NCBI GenBank assembly: GCA_030043395.1
Contig: JASHXW010000194.1
Span: 1 to 7,866 of the forward strand
DNA: 7,866 nt
Reading direction: 5' to 3'
Source of the DNA: Streptosporangiaceae bacterium
GTDB lineage: Bacteria > Actinomycetota > Actinomycetes > Streptosporangiales > Streptosporangiaceae
Below are positions 1 through 5,138 of the stretch, one piece after another. Under the pieces are notes generated by a model, which ran no database searches, was not told where the DNA came from, and saw only the letters and a list, made by a program, of their open reading frames with translations. How positions within the stretch are numbered: position 1 is the first letter of the stretch; the number at the start of each line of letters is the position of its first letter. Position numbers and translations under genes: made by a program.

Positions 1-168
1 CTCCCAGTAGCCCTGCACCCCTACGGAATTCTGGGCCGTGACCGCGCACACCACGCTCATGCCGTGCACGCCGAGCGCGAGCATCGTCTTCAGGTCGGCC
101 TGGATCCCCGCACCCCCGCCGGAGTCCGAGCCCGCGATGGTCAGCACAAGGGGCGGAGTTTCGTTCAT
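1..168 (-). CDS. thiD: Hydroxymethylpyrimidine/phosphomethylpyrimidine kinase, N-terminal part (runs off left edge)
   Basis: ThiD phosphorylates hydroxymethylpyrimidine and then its monophosphate, in the cytoplasm, to give the pyrimidine half of thiamine. The 56 visible codons start [18 protein letters not shown] and continue through [12 protein letters not shown] and [14 protein letters not shown]. The [16 protein letters not shown] stretch (about residues 12-27) is the family's N-terminal substrate-binding signature, and the TAQNS segment (about 45-49) is also typical. The ATG at 168-166 puts the signature where ThiD proteins normally have it; upstream is only a weak GGGTGA. The remainder of the ribokinase-like fold, including the catalytic end, lies outside the window. 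The gene follows the CBM2-like gene by 36 nt on the same strand, with thiL upstream of that, so it is probably the third gene of a thiamine operon. The identification is firm; only the incompleteness limits it. Confidence 0.95.
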   Translation of the reverse strand, partial: MNETPPLVLTIAGSDSGGGAGIQADLKTMLALGVHGMSVVCAVTAQNSVGVQGYWE

Positions 169-204
169 GTCACCCAAGGTTAGGCGGCTCCTCGAGCTGG
201 CCAG

Positions 205-936
205 CTAACCGCTGCCGTCGTGCCCCGGTAGGGTCAGGGCCTGGAAGCTGCAGCGCACATCGTCGATGACGCAATGCCGTGGCCACCGGGGCACGCCGGT
301 GCCGGAGATCACGATCCTTGCCTGGTTGGCGCTGGACCTAGGCCACGGCAGGGGCGTGCTCTGCATGACGACTCCAGAGGGTCCTTCATGCGTCCAGCTG
401 GCCCACATGACCGAGCCGATATGCGCACCGGGCAGCTCGAATCGCAAGTTCCACGTGCCGAGCGACCGGCGCCCGGAGATCAAGATGACGGCCATGAAGT
501 TGTTATGGCGCGGCGGCACGAGCAGCTGATACTGCACGGCAATTGGTGACACTTTGCCGTCGATGTCGTGCGTGCCGAGCGCGCGTAGGTCGATGACCCG
601 CCCTGTTAGTGGTCGTGAATGTCGCGCGGTGGCCGGCAAGCAGTCGGCGCCGCGGCAGGCGCTCGTGGACCGTGGAAACGCCAGAGTGGCCTGGGGGGCC
701 AGCAGCGTGAGCGCGGCCGCGATGACGATCCCGGAGCTCACTGCCGCCCACGGCGCGAAAAGAGCGTCCACCAGCGCCCACGCGAACTCAGTGTGCGCGG
801 CCTTCCTGGATGGCGAACCCGGTGTATTGCCGCGAGACCGGGCGCCACGCCCAAGTCGGCCACCCGGTCGCTGCACCGGAAATTCAGTGCGGCTTGCAAG
901 CCGATACCACGGCATGAGTGCGGTTATATCAAGCAT
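205..936 (-). CDS. Membrane-anchored protein with CBM2-like extracytoplasmic domain, function unknown
   Basis: A 243-residue protein between thiL and thiD. Residues 1-50 are Arg-rich and without clear structure ([13 protein letters not shown]), as expected for a cytoplasmic tail. Residues about 58-86 form one hydrophobic segment ([14 protein letters not shown]) that could be a signal anchor or an uncleaved signal. The outer part (about 108-232) is predicted beta-rich and follows the order of a family 2 carbohydrate-binding module: VQYQLLV, then [16 protein letters not shown], an Asn/Gly/Arg-containing strand ARIVISGTG, and a closing Cys strand DVRCSF. It has Trp at 162, 178, 181, 198 and 218, and Cys at 94, 99, 222 and 229. 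The canonical N-terminal Cys of CBM2 is replaced, so sugar binding is inference. The start is uncertain: neither ATG at 936 nor ATG at 915 has a good ribosome binding site. No catalytic domain is visible. The tight spacing to both thi genes suggests co-transcription. Confidence 0.65.
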   Translation of the reverse strand: MLDITALMPWYRLASRTEFPVQRPGGRLGRGARSRGNTPGSPSRKAAHTEFAWALVDALFAPWAAVSSGIVIAAALTLLAPQATLAFPRSTSACRGADCLPATARHSRPLTGRVIDLRALGTHDIDGKVSPIAVQYQLLVPPRHNNFMAVILISGRRSLGTWNLRFELPGAHIGSVMWASWTHEGPSGVVMQSTPLPWPRSSANQARIVISGTGVPRWPRHCVIDDVRCSFQALTLPGHDGSG

Positions 937-987
937 CTGATATGCCAGTATCGGCGGTTGATGAATTTGACCAGAATATGGGATTCG

Positions 988-2052
988 CTAAGCCCTAAAG
1001 TGATCCCAGCCGCCCGCATCATTCCAGATGCGACCATCAATTGCCACGCCGCGGCCTTCGCTTACCTTGCCAACTATTGTCCATTGCTGCGGCAAATCAA
1101 CGTCGGCGGGGAATGTCGCCGCCAGGGCGTGGTCGTCGCCGCCGGTCAGCACCCACTGCATCCATGCGGCCATGCCGCCTGACGAATCCCGGGCAGCCAG
1201 CACACCCGGGGCAGCCAGCACAGCGGGGGCAGCCAGCACAGCCGCAGCCTGCTCGAGGGCGCTGACATGGGACAGCGGCTCGGTGCTGAGCAACCTGGAG
1301 TCCAGGTCGATCAGCACTCCGCTGGCCTGCGCCACATGGCCGAGATCAGCCACCAGCCCGTCGCTGACGTCGATCATCGACGTAGCGCCGAGATCGGCGG
1401 CCTGCGGCCCCAGCGAGTACGGCGGATGCGGCCGCCGATGCGCGGCGATGAGAGCGGCAAGTTCGGCGTTGGCAATCGCGTGCTCGTCGTTGCGCTCACC
1501 GGCCAGGCGCCGGTCGAGTCCGGCTGTGAGCAAGGCCAGCCCCGCGGCTGCGCTGCCGAGCGTGCCCGCTATCGCGACGACGTCTGCCGGCCTGGCTCCG
1601 GCCCTGGTGATCGGCTCGCTGCCGCCCAGGTCACCGAGAGCCGTGGCGGCGAGAACGATGGCGTCCGAGCTGCTGGTGTCGCCGCCGACGACGGCTGCCC
1701 CGGCGCGGGAGCACTCGTCCGCGATCCCGCTCACAAGCTCAAGTAGCCAGTCCATCTCCAGGGTGCCTGGTCCGGCGAAGGCGACGAGCAAGCCCGTCGG
1801 CCGCGCACCCATCGCGGCGACGTCGGCAAGATTCCGCGCGGCTAGCTTGTGCCCTATATCGGCCGGCCCAGACCACTCCCTGCGGAAATGGCGGCCTTCG
1901 ATCATCATGTCGGTGCTAGCGACGACACGGCGGTCGGCCGCGCTGAGCACCGCGGCGTCATCGCCAGGCCCGAGAATCACGTCCTCGCCGGCCGGCAGCC
2001 TTTCGGCAATGGCGGCGATCAGGCCGAACTCCCCGAAATCCGCGATAGTGAT
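988..2052 (-). CDS. thiL: Thiamine-monophosphate kinase (start codon unclear)
   Basis: ThiL uses ATP to convert thiamine monophosphate to thiamine diphosphate, the active cofactor. Family hallmarks are all present (numbered from the ATC at 2052): DFGEFGLI 5-12, GPGDDAAVL 28-36 (Mg/ATP-binding aspartates), STDMMIEGRHF 46-56, NLADVAAMGA 74-83, GAAVVGGD 118-125, MIDVSDGLVADLGH 226-239, MQWVLTGGDDHAL 298-310, and the C-terminal GGWDHF. This gives 354 residues, somewhat longer than the usual ~320-330, partly because of a repeat-encoded Ala/Val/Leu/Pro insert at about 270-287. The homologous N-terminus should begin just before TIADFGEFG, but no ATG, GTG or TTG exists there. A strong GGGAGG sits 5 nt before an ATC. 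The only in-frame ATG upstream is at 2232, deep inside the divergent RAM-domain gene, and would add 60 unlikely residues. Other options are a rare CTG at 2091 or a sequencing error. Function is secure, start is not. Confidence 0.93.
   Translation of the reverse strand: MTIADFGEFGLIAAIAERLPAGEDVILGPGDDAAVLSAADRRVVASTDMMIEGRHFRREWSGPADIGHKLAARNLADVAAMGARPTGLLVAFAGPGTLEMDWLLELVSGIADECSRAGAAVVGGDTSSSDAIVLAATALGDLGGSEPITRAGARPADVVAIAGTLGSAAAGLALLTAGLDRRLAGERNDEHAIANAELAALIAAHRRPHPPYSLGPQAADLGATSMIDVSDGLVADLGHVAQASGVLIDLDSRLLSTEPLSHVSALEQAAAVLAAPAVLAAPGVLAARDSSGGMAAWMQWVLTGGDDHALAATFPADVDLPQQWTIVGKVSEGRGVAIDGRIWNDAGGWDHFRA
1191..1244. repeat. Three tandem copies of an 18-nt unit inside thiL
   Basis: The plus-strand unit GGGCAGCCAGCACAGCSG occurs three times head to tail at 1191-1208, 1209-1226 and 1227-1244. 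The copies differ at only a few positions near their 3' ends. Since 18 is a multiple of three, the array keeps thiL in frame and encodes a six-residue period on the minus strand (VLAAPA, VLAAPG, VLAARD) in the loop between the DVSDGL region and the MQWVLTGGDDHA region. It looks like a short minisatellite expansion tolerated in a surface loop. Confidence 0.9.
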
Positions 2053-2057
2053 AAGAG

Positions 2058-2063
2058 CCTCCC
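2058..2063 (-). promoter_or_regulatory. Ribosome binding site for thiL
   Basis: GGGAGG on the minus strand is the strongest Shine-Dalgarno-like sequence near the expected ThiL N-terminus. With 5 nt (CTCTT) between it and the ATC at 2052-2050, it supports initiation at a non-standard codon there. No standard start codon lies at a suitable distance in the ThiL frame. Confidence 0.5.
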
Positions 2064-2134
2064 ACCTGCCGCGACTTGCTAGCCGGACCAGTCCGCTACG
2101 CTCGCGGATGCCGCCTACGGTAGCGTTGCGCTCA

Positions 2135-2151
2135 CACTGACCACTCCAGTG
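2135..2151. promoter_or_regulatory. Inverted repeat between thiL and the RAM-domain gene, possible operator
   Basis: CACTG at 2135-2139 and CAGTG at 2147-2151 form a perfect 5-bp inverted repeat around a 7-nt spacer. It lies in the divergent thiL/RAM-gene interval, 17 nt before the RAM-gene ATG. It could be a regulator site shared by the two genes, but 5-bp arms are short enough to occur by chance. Confidence 0.25.
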
Positions 2152-2158
2152 CGATACC

Positions 2159-2164
2159 GGAGGG
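2159..2164 (+). promoter_or_regulatory. Ribosome binding site of the RAM-domain gene
   Basis: GGAGGG followed by CAAC and then ATG at 2169. This strong site fixes the start of the small gene and shows it is translated from here rather than being part of a longer ORF. Confidence 0.8.
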
Positions 2165-2168
2165 CAAC

Positions 2169-2402
2169 ATGGTCCAGGCTTATATCCTCGTCCAGACTGA
2201 AGTCGGGAAGGCCGCCGATGTGGCTGCGGCAATCGGGAATATCACCGGCGTCACCCAGGCTGACGATGTAACCGGGCCTTATGACGTTATTGTCCGAGCC
2301 GAGGCGGATAACGTCGACGACCTTGGCCGGCTCGTCGTGGCGCAGATCCAGGGAGTTCCCGGCATCACGAGAACACTGACGTGCCCTATCGTGCATATCT
2401 GA
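2169..2402 (+). CDS. Stand-alone Lrp/AsnC ligand-binding (RAM) domain protein
   Basis: A 77-residue cytoplasmic protein consisting only of the C-terminal effector domain of Lrp/AsnC regulators, without the helix-turn-helix half. The order beta (VQAYILVQTEVG, 2-13), helix (KAADVAAAIGNI, 14-25), GVTQADDVTGPYDVIVRAEAD (beta-turn-beta with the family's GxYD signature, 27-47), helix (VDDLGRLVVAQIQ, 49-61), GVPGITRTLTCPIV (63-76) matches the family closely. Such stand-alone RAM proteins oligomerise through the beta sheet and can bind amino acids or other small molecules; lacking a DNA-binding domain, they cannot bind DNA by the usual Lrp mode. The start is set by GGAGGG four bases upstream of ATG. 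It is divergent from thiL and converges with the propeller gene, whose stop lies 49 nt downstream. As I recall, related small genes sit beside thiL in Streptomyces but on the same strand. The ligand here is unknown. Confidence 0.9.
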   Translation: MVQAYILVQTEVGKAADVAAAIGNITGVTQADDVTGPYDVIVRAEADNVDDLGRLVVAQIQGVPGITRTLTCPIVHI

Positions 2403-2411
2403 ATGTCGCCT

Positions 2412-2438
2412 GGGCGAGCATCGTGGTTCGCTCGTTGT
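2412..2438. terminator. Weak hairpin between convergent genes, possible bidirectional terminator
   Basis: CGAGC at 2415-2419 pairs with GCTCG at 2430-2434 around a 10-nt loop, in the 49-nt gap between two convergent stop codons. The arms could be extended by G-U pairs. No real T-run follows on either strand, so it is at best a weak, actinomycete-style terminator; position is the main argument. Confidence 0.3.
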
Positions 2439-2451
2439 CGCGTTACTGACC

Positions 2452-3627
2452 TTAAGCACCGAACCTGAAGATCGCGCCTCTGCGTGCTTCGTTGTGTTTC
2501 GGCGGAACGAAGTTGCCGACAGCCCACAGCGACTGCGTGCCAGGAACCCACAACAAGGATGGCTGAACCAGCAGGTTGCTGATCTGCGATCCGGCCGGAA
2601 CTACCTGCCTCGTCCACGTACCGTCTTCTTGCAGGTGGACGAAGTACCAGCGGTAGGCGGGAGCAGGGCCATTTGCTGCCATCCAGAGCCCGCCGGCGCC
2701 GTCGCGAGCAGTCTGGTCGACGAAGCTGGTTCGGTAAGCGAATCTGACGTGCTGCCAGATGCTGCCATCCCAGTGCATCAGGTACAGGCTCCGGGCTCCT
2801 TGCTCCCCGGTCTCAATGTCCCTGACCAGCCAGACGCTGCGCGGCCCGGTAGCCAGGAGATCGCTGACGTACTCGGTCGACTTCGCCGGGATATGCGACG
2901 CCTTCGGTATGGACAGACGCTGCCATGACACGCCGTTCCAGTGCATCAGGCCCTGGCTGCCCGTCGGCGAATAGTCCATCGCCCAGATGTCGTTCGCCGA
3001 TACGGGACTGATCACGCTGCCAGCCGTGTACGGCATCTTGATCTTGGCCCACGTGCGCCCGTTGTAATGAGACGCATATGCTCCGACACTGAACGCCCAT
3101 ACATCATCGGGCCCGAAAACTACCGGGTAGACATAGTAGAAACCTGCCCTGCTGAACCCGATGACCCAGTCTGGAATCTTCTGGTAGCGCCATGACTTCC
3201 CATTCCAGATAAGGACGTGATCTTCGGCAGGATGTCCCCGGTGAGTACTGACGGCGAAGATCCACGCGTTGTCCGCCGAACTCACGGACAAGCCGGCGAT
3301 TCCCCTTGTCGCGGCAGGAACGCTCATCGAGAGCCAGCGAGTTCCATTCCAGCGTCGGAGCAGAGTGTAGTAATGCTCGTCGGTTGCGGCGCATGGCGCG
3401 CATCCGCGCCACCACGACCATGCATTGTCTGGGCCCGAAGTTGCAAAGAAATCCGGATACGTGACGCCGTCCGCCGGGCCGACCTTCGCGACGACCCGCC
3501 ATCGCCCGGTATGCCCGCCGGAATCCGCGCTGGCCGAGGGTGCTGACCACAGGCCCAGCAGCACTGCGAGGGCAAGAACCGGGCTAGCCGCCAGCAGGCG
3601 GCTCCTTGACAATCTGCGCCTGCCCAC
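2452..3627 (-). CDS. Secreted seven-bladed beta-propeller protein, function unknown
   Basis: A 391-residue protein from the GTG at 3627. Residues 1-34 are a clear signal peptide: basic RRRLSRSR, hydrophobic VLALAVLLGLW, cleavage after SASA. The rest consists of seven similar ~45-50 residue units, each with an entry strand of the type hWNGxxWxxhxhP and an exit strand of the type xxDDhWAhxx. Exit strands are GPDNAW (65-70), SADNAW (117-122), GPDDVW (172-177), ANDIW (211-215), GPRSVW (261-266), GAGGLW (310-315) and GTQSLW (363-368). The last strand RGAIFRF may close the ring. No catalytic signature is visible; binding of a ligand or polymer outside the cell is the likeliest role. The only Cys residues (76 and 79, a CAPC motif) lie in the first unit. 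The GTG start is preferred because AGGGAG sits six bases upstream; ATG at 3657 adds ten residues and has a weak site. Divergent from the next secreted propeller gene. Confidence 0.85.
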   Translation of the reverse strand: MGRRRLSRSRLLAASPVLALAVLLGLWSAPSASADSGGHTGRWRVVAKVGPADGVTYPDFFATSGPDNAWSWWRGCAPCAATDEHYYTLLRRWNGTRWLSMSVPAATRGIAGLSVSSADNAWIFAVSTHRGHPAEDHVLIWNGKSWRYQKIPDWVIGFSRAGFYYVYPVVFGPDDVWAFSVGAYASHYNGRTWAKIKMPYTAGSVISPVSANDIWAMDYSPTGSQGLMHWNGVSWQRLSIPKASHIPAKSTEYVSDLLATGPRSVWLVRDIETGEQGARSLYLMHWDGSIWQHVRFAYRTSFVDQTARDGAGGLWMAANGPAPAYRWYFVHLQEDGTWTRQVVPAGSQISNLLVQPSLLWVPGTQSLWAVGNFVPPKHNEARRGAIFRFGA

Positions 3628-3633
3628 GTGCTG

Positions 3634-3639
3634 CTCCCT
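3634..3639 (-). promoter_or_regulatory. Ribosome binding site deciding the GTG start of the seven-bladed propeller gene
   Basis: AGGGAG on the minus strand, then six bases (CAGCAC), then GTG at 3627-3625. Starting here gives a compact signal peptide opening with basic residues. The alternative ATG at 3657 has only TTCGGG-like sequence before it. Confidence 0.55.
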
Positions 3640-3689
3640 GCTGGAAGGGCTATCCATCCCGAACCGGAATGAAAAGTAAATAATGAGTC

Positions 3690-3719
3690 TTCTTAGCAGT
3701 CGCGGGGCCCGGCTCGCAA
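3690..3719 (-). promoter_or_regulatory. Candidate promoter of the seven-bladed propeller gene
   Basis: On the minus strand TTGCGA (3719-3714) is separated by 18 nt from TAAGAA (3695-3690), followed by an unusually AT-rich stretch down to about 3666. The hexamers match the vegetative -35/-10 consensus only partly (4 of 6 and about 4 of 6). The AT-rich patch in otherwise GC-rich DNA supports a promoter or leader here. Confidence 0.3.
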
Positions 3720-3837
3720 GCCTCCCGCAGGAACGCTCGAAGGCCCCGTGCTGCCTGCTCCGGGAGTGCCCGGTCCTGCATCGAATGTTCATCTTGCGAG
3801 CGATGATTTCGGGCCTGGCCACCATTACCTTGCTGCC

Positions 3838-5034
3838 ATGAGCCTGCGCCTGCCTCGTCCCTTGCCGTCCGCTCTGACCGCGGCTGCAGCCGCGGTGGCA
3901 CTCCTCACTGCCGGCGGCTCGCCAGCCGCCGATGCCCGGCCGGTCCTGCCCTCAGGGTCGCCCGCCAAGTGGACCCGCGTCACTGCGGACAACTTCACCG
4001 ACATCGCCGACGTCGGGCTGGCGCGCGGCAAGGACGGCGTCCTGCACATCATCTGGACCGACGGCGCGATGGGGAAGTTCCATGCGTGGGACACCGCGGT
4101 CCGGCCGGACGGCACCGTCGAGCCGCCGGCTCAGATCGGCGGGACTTACTGCTCAGGCACCTACCCTGACGCCACGACGACCCCAGGCAGCATCTACGCG
4201 TTCTGGAACGGGACCTCGGACTGCACGTCCACTGCTGTCCCGGGCACCTACGTCGCCAAGCGACCGGCCAGCGGCGGATCCTGGGACTCCGCCGTGGGCG
4301 TCACGCGAGCGCCCTCGTACTTTGGCGATAGCGTCTCCGCGGCGACCGGGAGCAACGGCCGGCCCTGGGTCGCCTTCGTGATCAGCAACGGATTCCAGGT
4401 GACGCACTTCGGCAGCGCCAAGGCAAAGATCGCCTTCGCCAAGTGCTGCGTCTACGAGCCTGGCATCGGCGTTGACTCGCGAACCGGCGCGACCTGGCTG
4501 GCCTACGAGTCCCTCATTCCCGGCCATTCCGGCATCTACGCTCAGCAGCTCTCAGCGGCCGGGCGTCGTGTCGGCAAGGCGGTGCGGCTGCCGCGGTCCG
4601 ACGCCAGCGGCGTCTTGCCTGTTGGCCAGCGAGTGCCTGCGACCGGCCTGGGCGGCGGCAGGCCCGGCGTGTACACGAGCTACCTCAGTCACCTGCGGAC
4701 TACCAACGCGGTGCTGGTGAACAGGATCGGCTCCAAGTCGGTCACCACCGTGGCCAAGGAGCTTGACGTCATCGGGACCACTGTCACGGCTGACCCGAAA
4801 GGCCGCCTGTGGGTGGACTGGTACCTGAGCGCTGGCGAAGGGTTGTTCGTGCGCCGGGCTGCGGCGGGCGCAGCCCACTTCGGCCCAGCGGAGCGGGTTG
4901 GGCTTCCGGCCGGCACTTCCGCCGTATTCAAGACCTACCTCAACGCGCAGGCCGACGGGCTGGACGTCGTCGCGCTCCTGGACGTGAAAGGCAAGATCGC
5001 CTACTGGATAACGCAGGTGCGGCCGCCGGCGTGA
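3838..5034 (+). CDS. Secreted BNR-like beta-propeller protein, function unknown
   Basis: A 398-residue protein from the ATG at 3838. Residues 1-33 form a signal peptide: basic RLPRP, the Ala-rich hydrophobic run TAAAAAVALLTA, and cleavage around PAADA. The mature part shows recurring beta-hairpin units of the sialidase/BNR type, with a Gly-containing turn followed by an aromatic strand: GKDGVLHIIWTDG (64-76), PGSIYAFWNG (116-125), SNGRPWVAFVISNG (172-185), RTGATWLAYES (215-225), GRPGVYTSYL (274-283), KGRLWVDWYL (321-330) and GLDVVALLDV (374-383). That suggests six or seven blades. No sialidase catalytic Arg triad or Asp box (SxDxGxTW) is clear, so a binding role is as likely as an enzymatic one. 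Cysteines are at 105, 129 and an adjacent pair at 203-204. An ATG at 3748 would add 30 residues before the signal peptide and is rejected. The ribosome binding site is weak. The kinase gene starts 104 nt downstream on the same strand. Confidence 0.82.
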   Translation: MSLRLPRPLPSALTAAAAAVALLTAGGSPAADARPVLPSGSPAKWTRVTADNFTDIADVGLARGKDGVLHIIWTDGAMGKFHAWDTAVRPDGTVEPPAQIGGTYCSGTYPDATTTPGSIYAFWNGTSDCTSTAVPGTYVAKRPASGGSWDSAVGVTRAPSYFGDSVSAATGSNGRPWVAFVISNGFQVTHFGSAKAKIAFAKCCVYEPGIGVDSRTGATWLAYESLIPGHSGIYAQQLSAAGRRVGKAVRLPRSDASGVLPVGQRVPATGLGGGRPGVYTSYLSHLRTTNAVLVNRIGSKSVTTVAKELDVIGTTVTADPKGRLWVDWYLSAGEGLFVRRAAAGAAHFGPAERVGLPAGTSAVFKTYLNAQADGLDVVALLDVKGKIAYWITQVRPPA

Positions 5035-5129
5035 CCGCGGTGCTCGTTGCCAATTCGCCCCAGATGATCAGGCTTCCCGCTTGCGTCGCGGCTGACCGAT
5101 GAAGAGGATCGGGTAGCGACGGAAGCGGT

Positions 5130-5134
5130 GGAGG
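5130..5134 (+). promoter_or_regulatory. Ribosome binding site of the Ser/Thr kinase gene
   Basis: GGAGG, four bases (TCGG), then ATG at 5139. It supports this start, which also places the kinase glycine loop at residue 28 as expected for PknB-type kinases. Confidence 0.7.
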
Positions 5135-5138
5135 TCGG

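Noticed and set aside
937..987. Relatively AT-rich gap between thiL and the CBM2-like gene as a separate promoter (TGGTCA/GATACT on the minus strand)
   Set aside because: Hexamer spacing is about 15 nt and the -35 match is poor. The short gap fits simple co-transcription better.
554..1182. Plus-strand ORFs of 128 and 187 codons opposite the CBM2-like gene
   Set aside because: Low-complexity Arg/Ala/Gly-rich translations with no domain or good ribosome binding site. One also runs into the 3' end of thiL, while the minus-strand frame shows a membrane segment and a patterned beta domain.
1028..2140. Long plus-strand ORF of 370 codons opposite thiL
   Set aside because: It is the antisense of a gene with unmistakable ThiL motifs. 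Its Ser/Ala/Pro/Arg-rich composition is typical of a GC-rich shadow frame, and it has no recognisable domain.
2126..2158. TTGCGC ... GATACC as promoter of the RAM-domain gene
   Set aside because: The spacer is 21 nt, too long for a vegetative promoter, and the -10 would overlap the start of the ribosome binding site region.
2053..2168. TPP riboswitch upstream of thiL
   Set aside because: The interval is short and I see neither the CUGAGA-type nor the GAUxxGxGxxAA-type conserved THI-box segments on the minus strand.
5081..5109. TTGCGT-N17-GAGGAT as promoter of the kinase gene
   Set aside because: The -10 match is weak (no T at position 1). I cannot separate it from background, though the 104-nt gap leaves room for a promoter.
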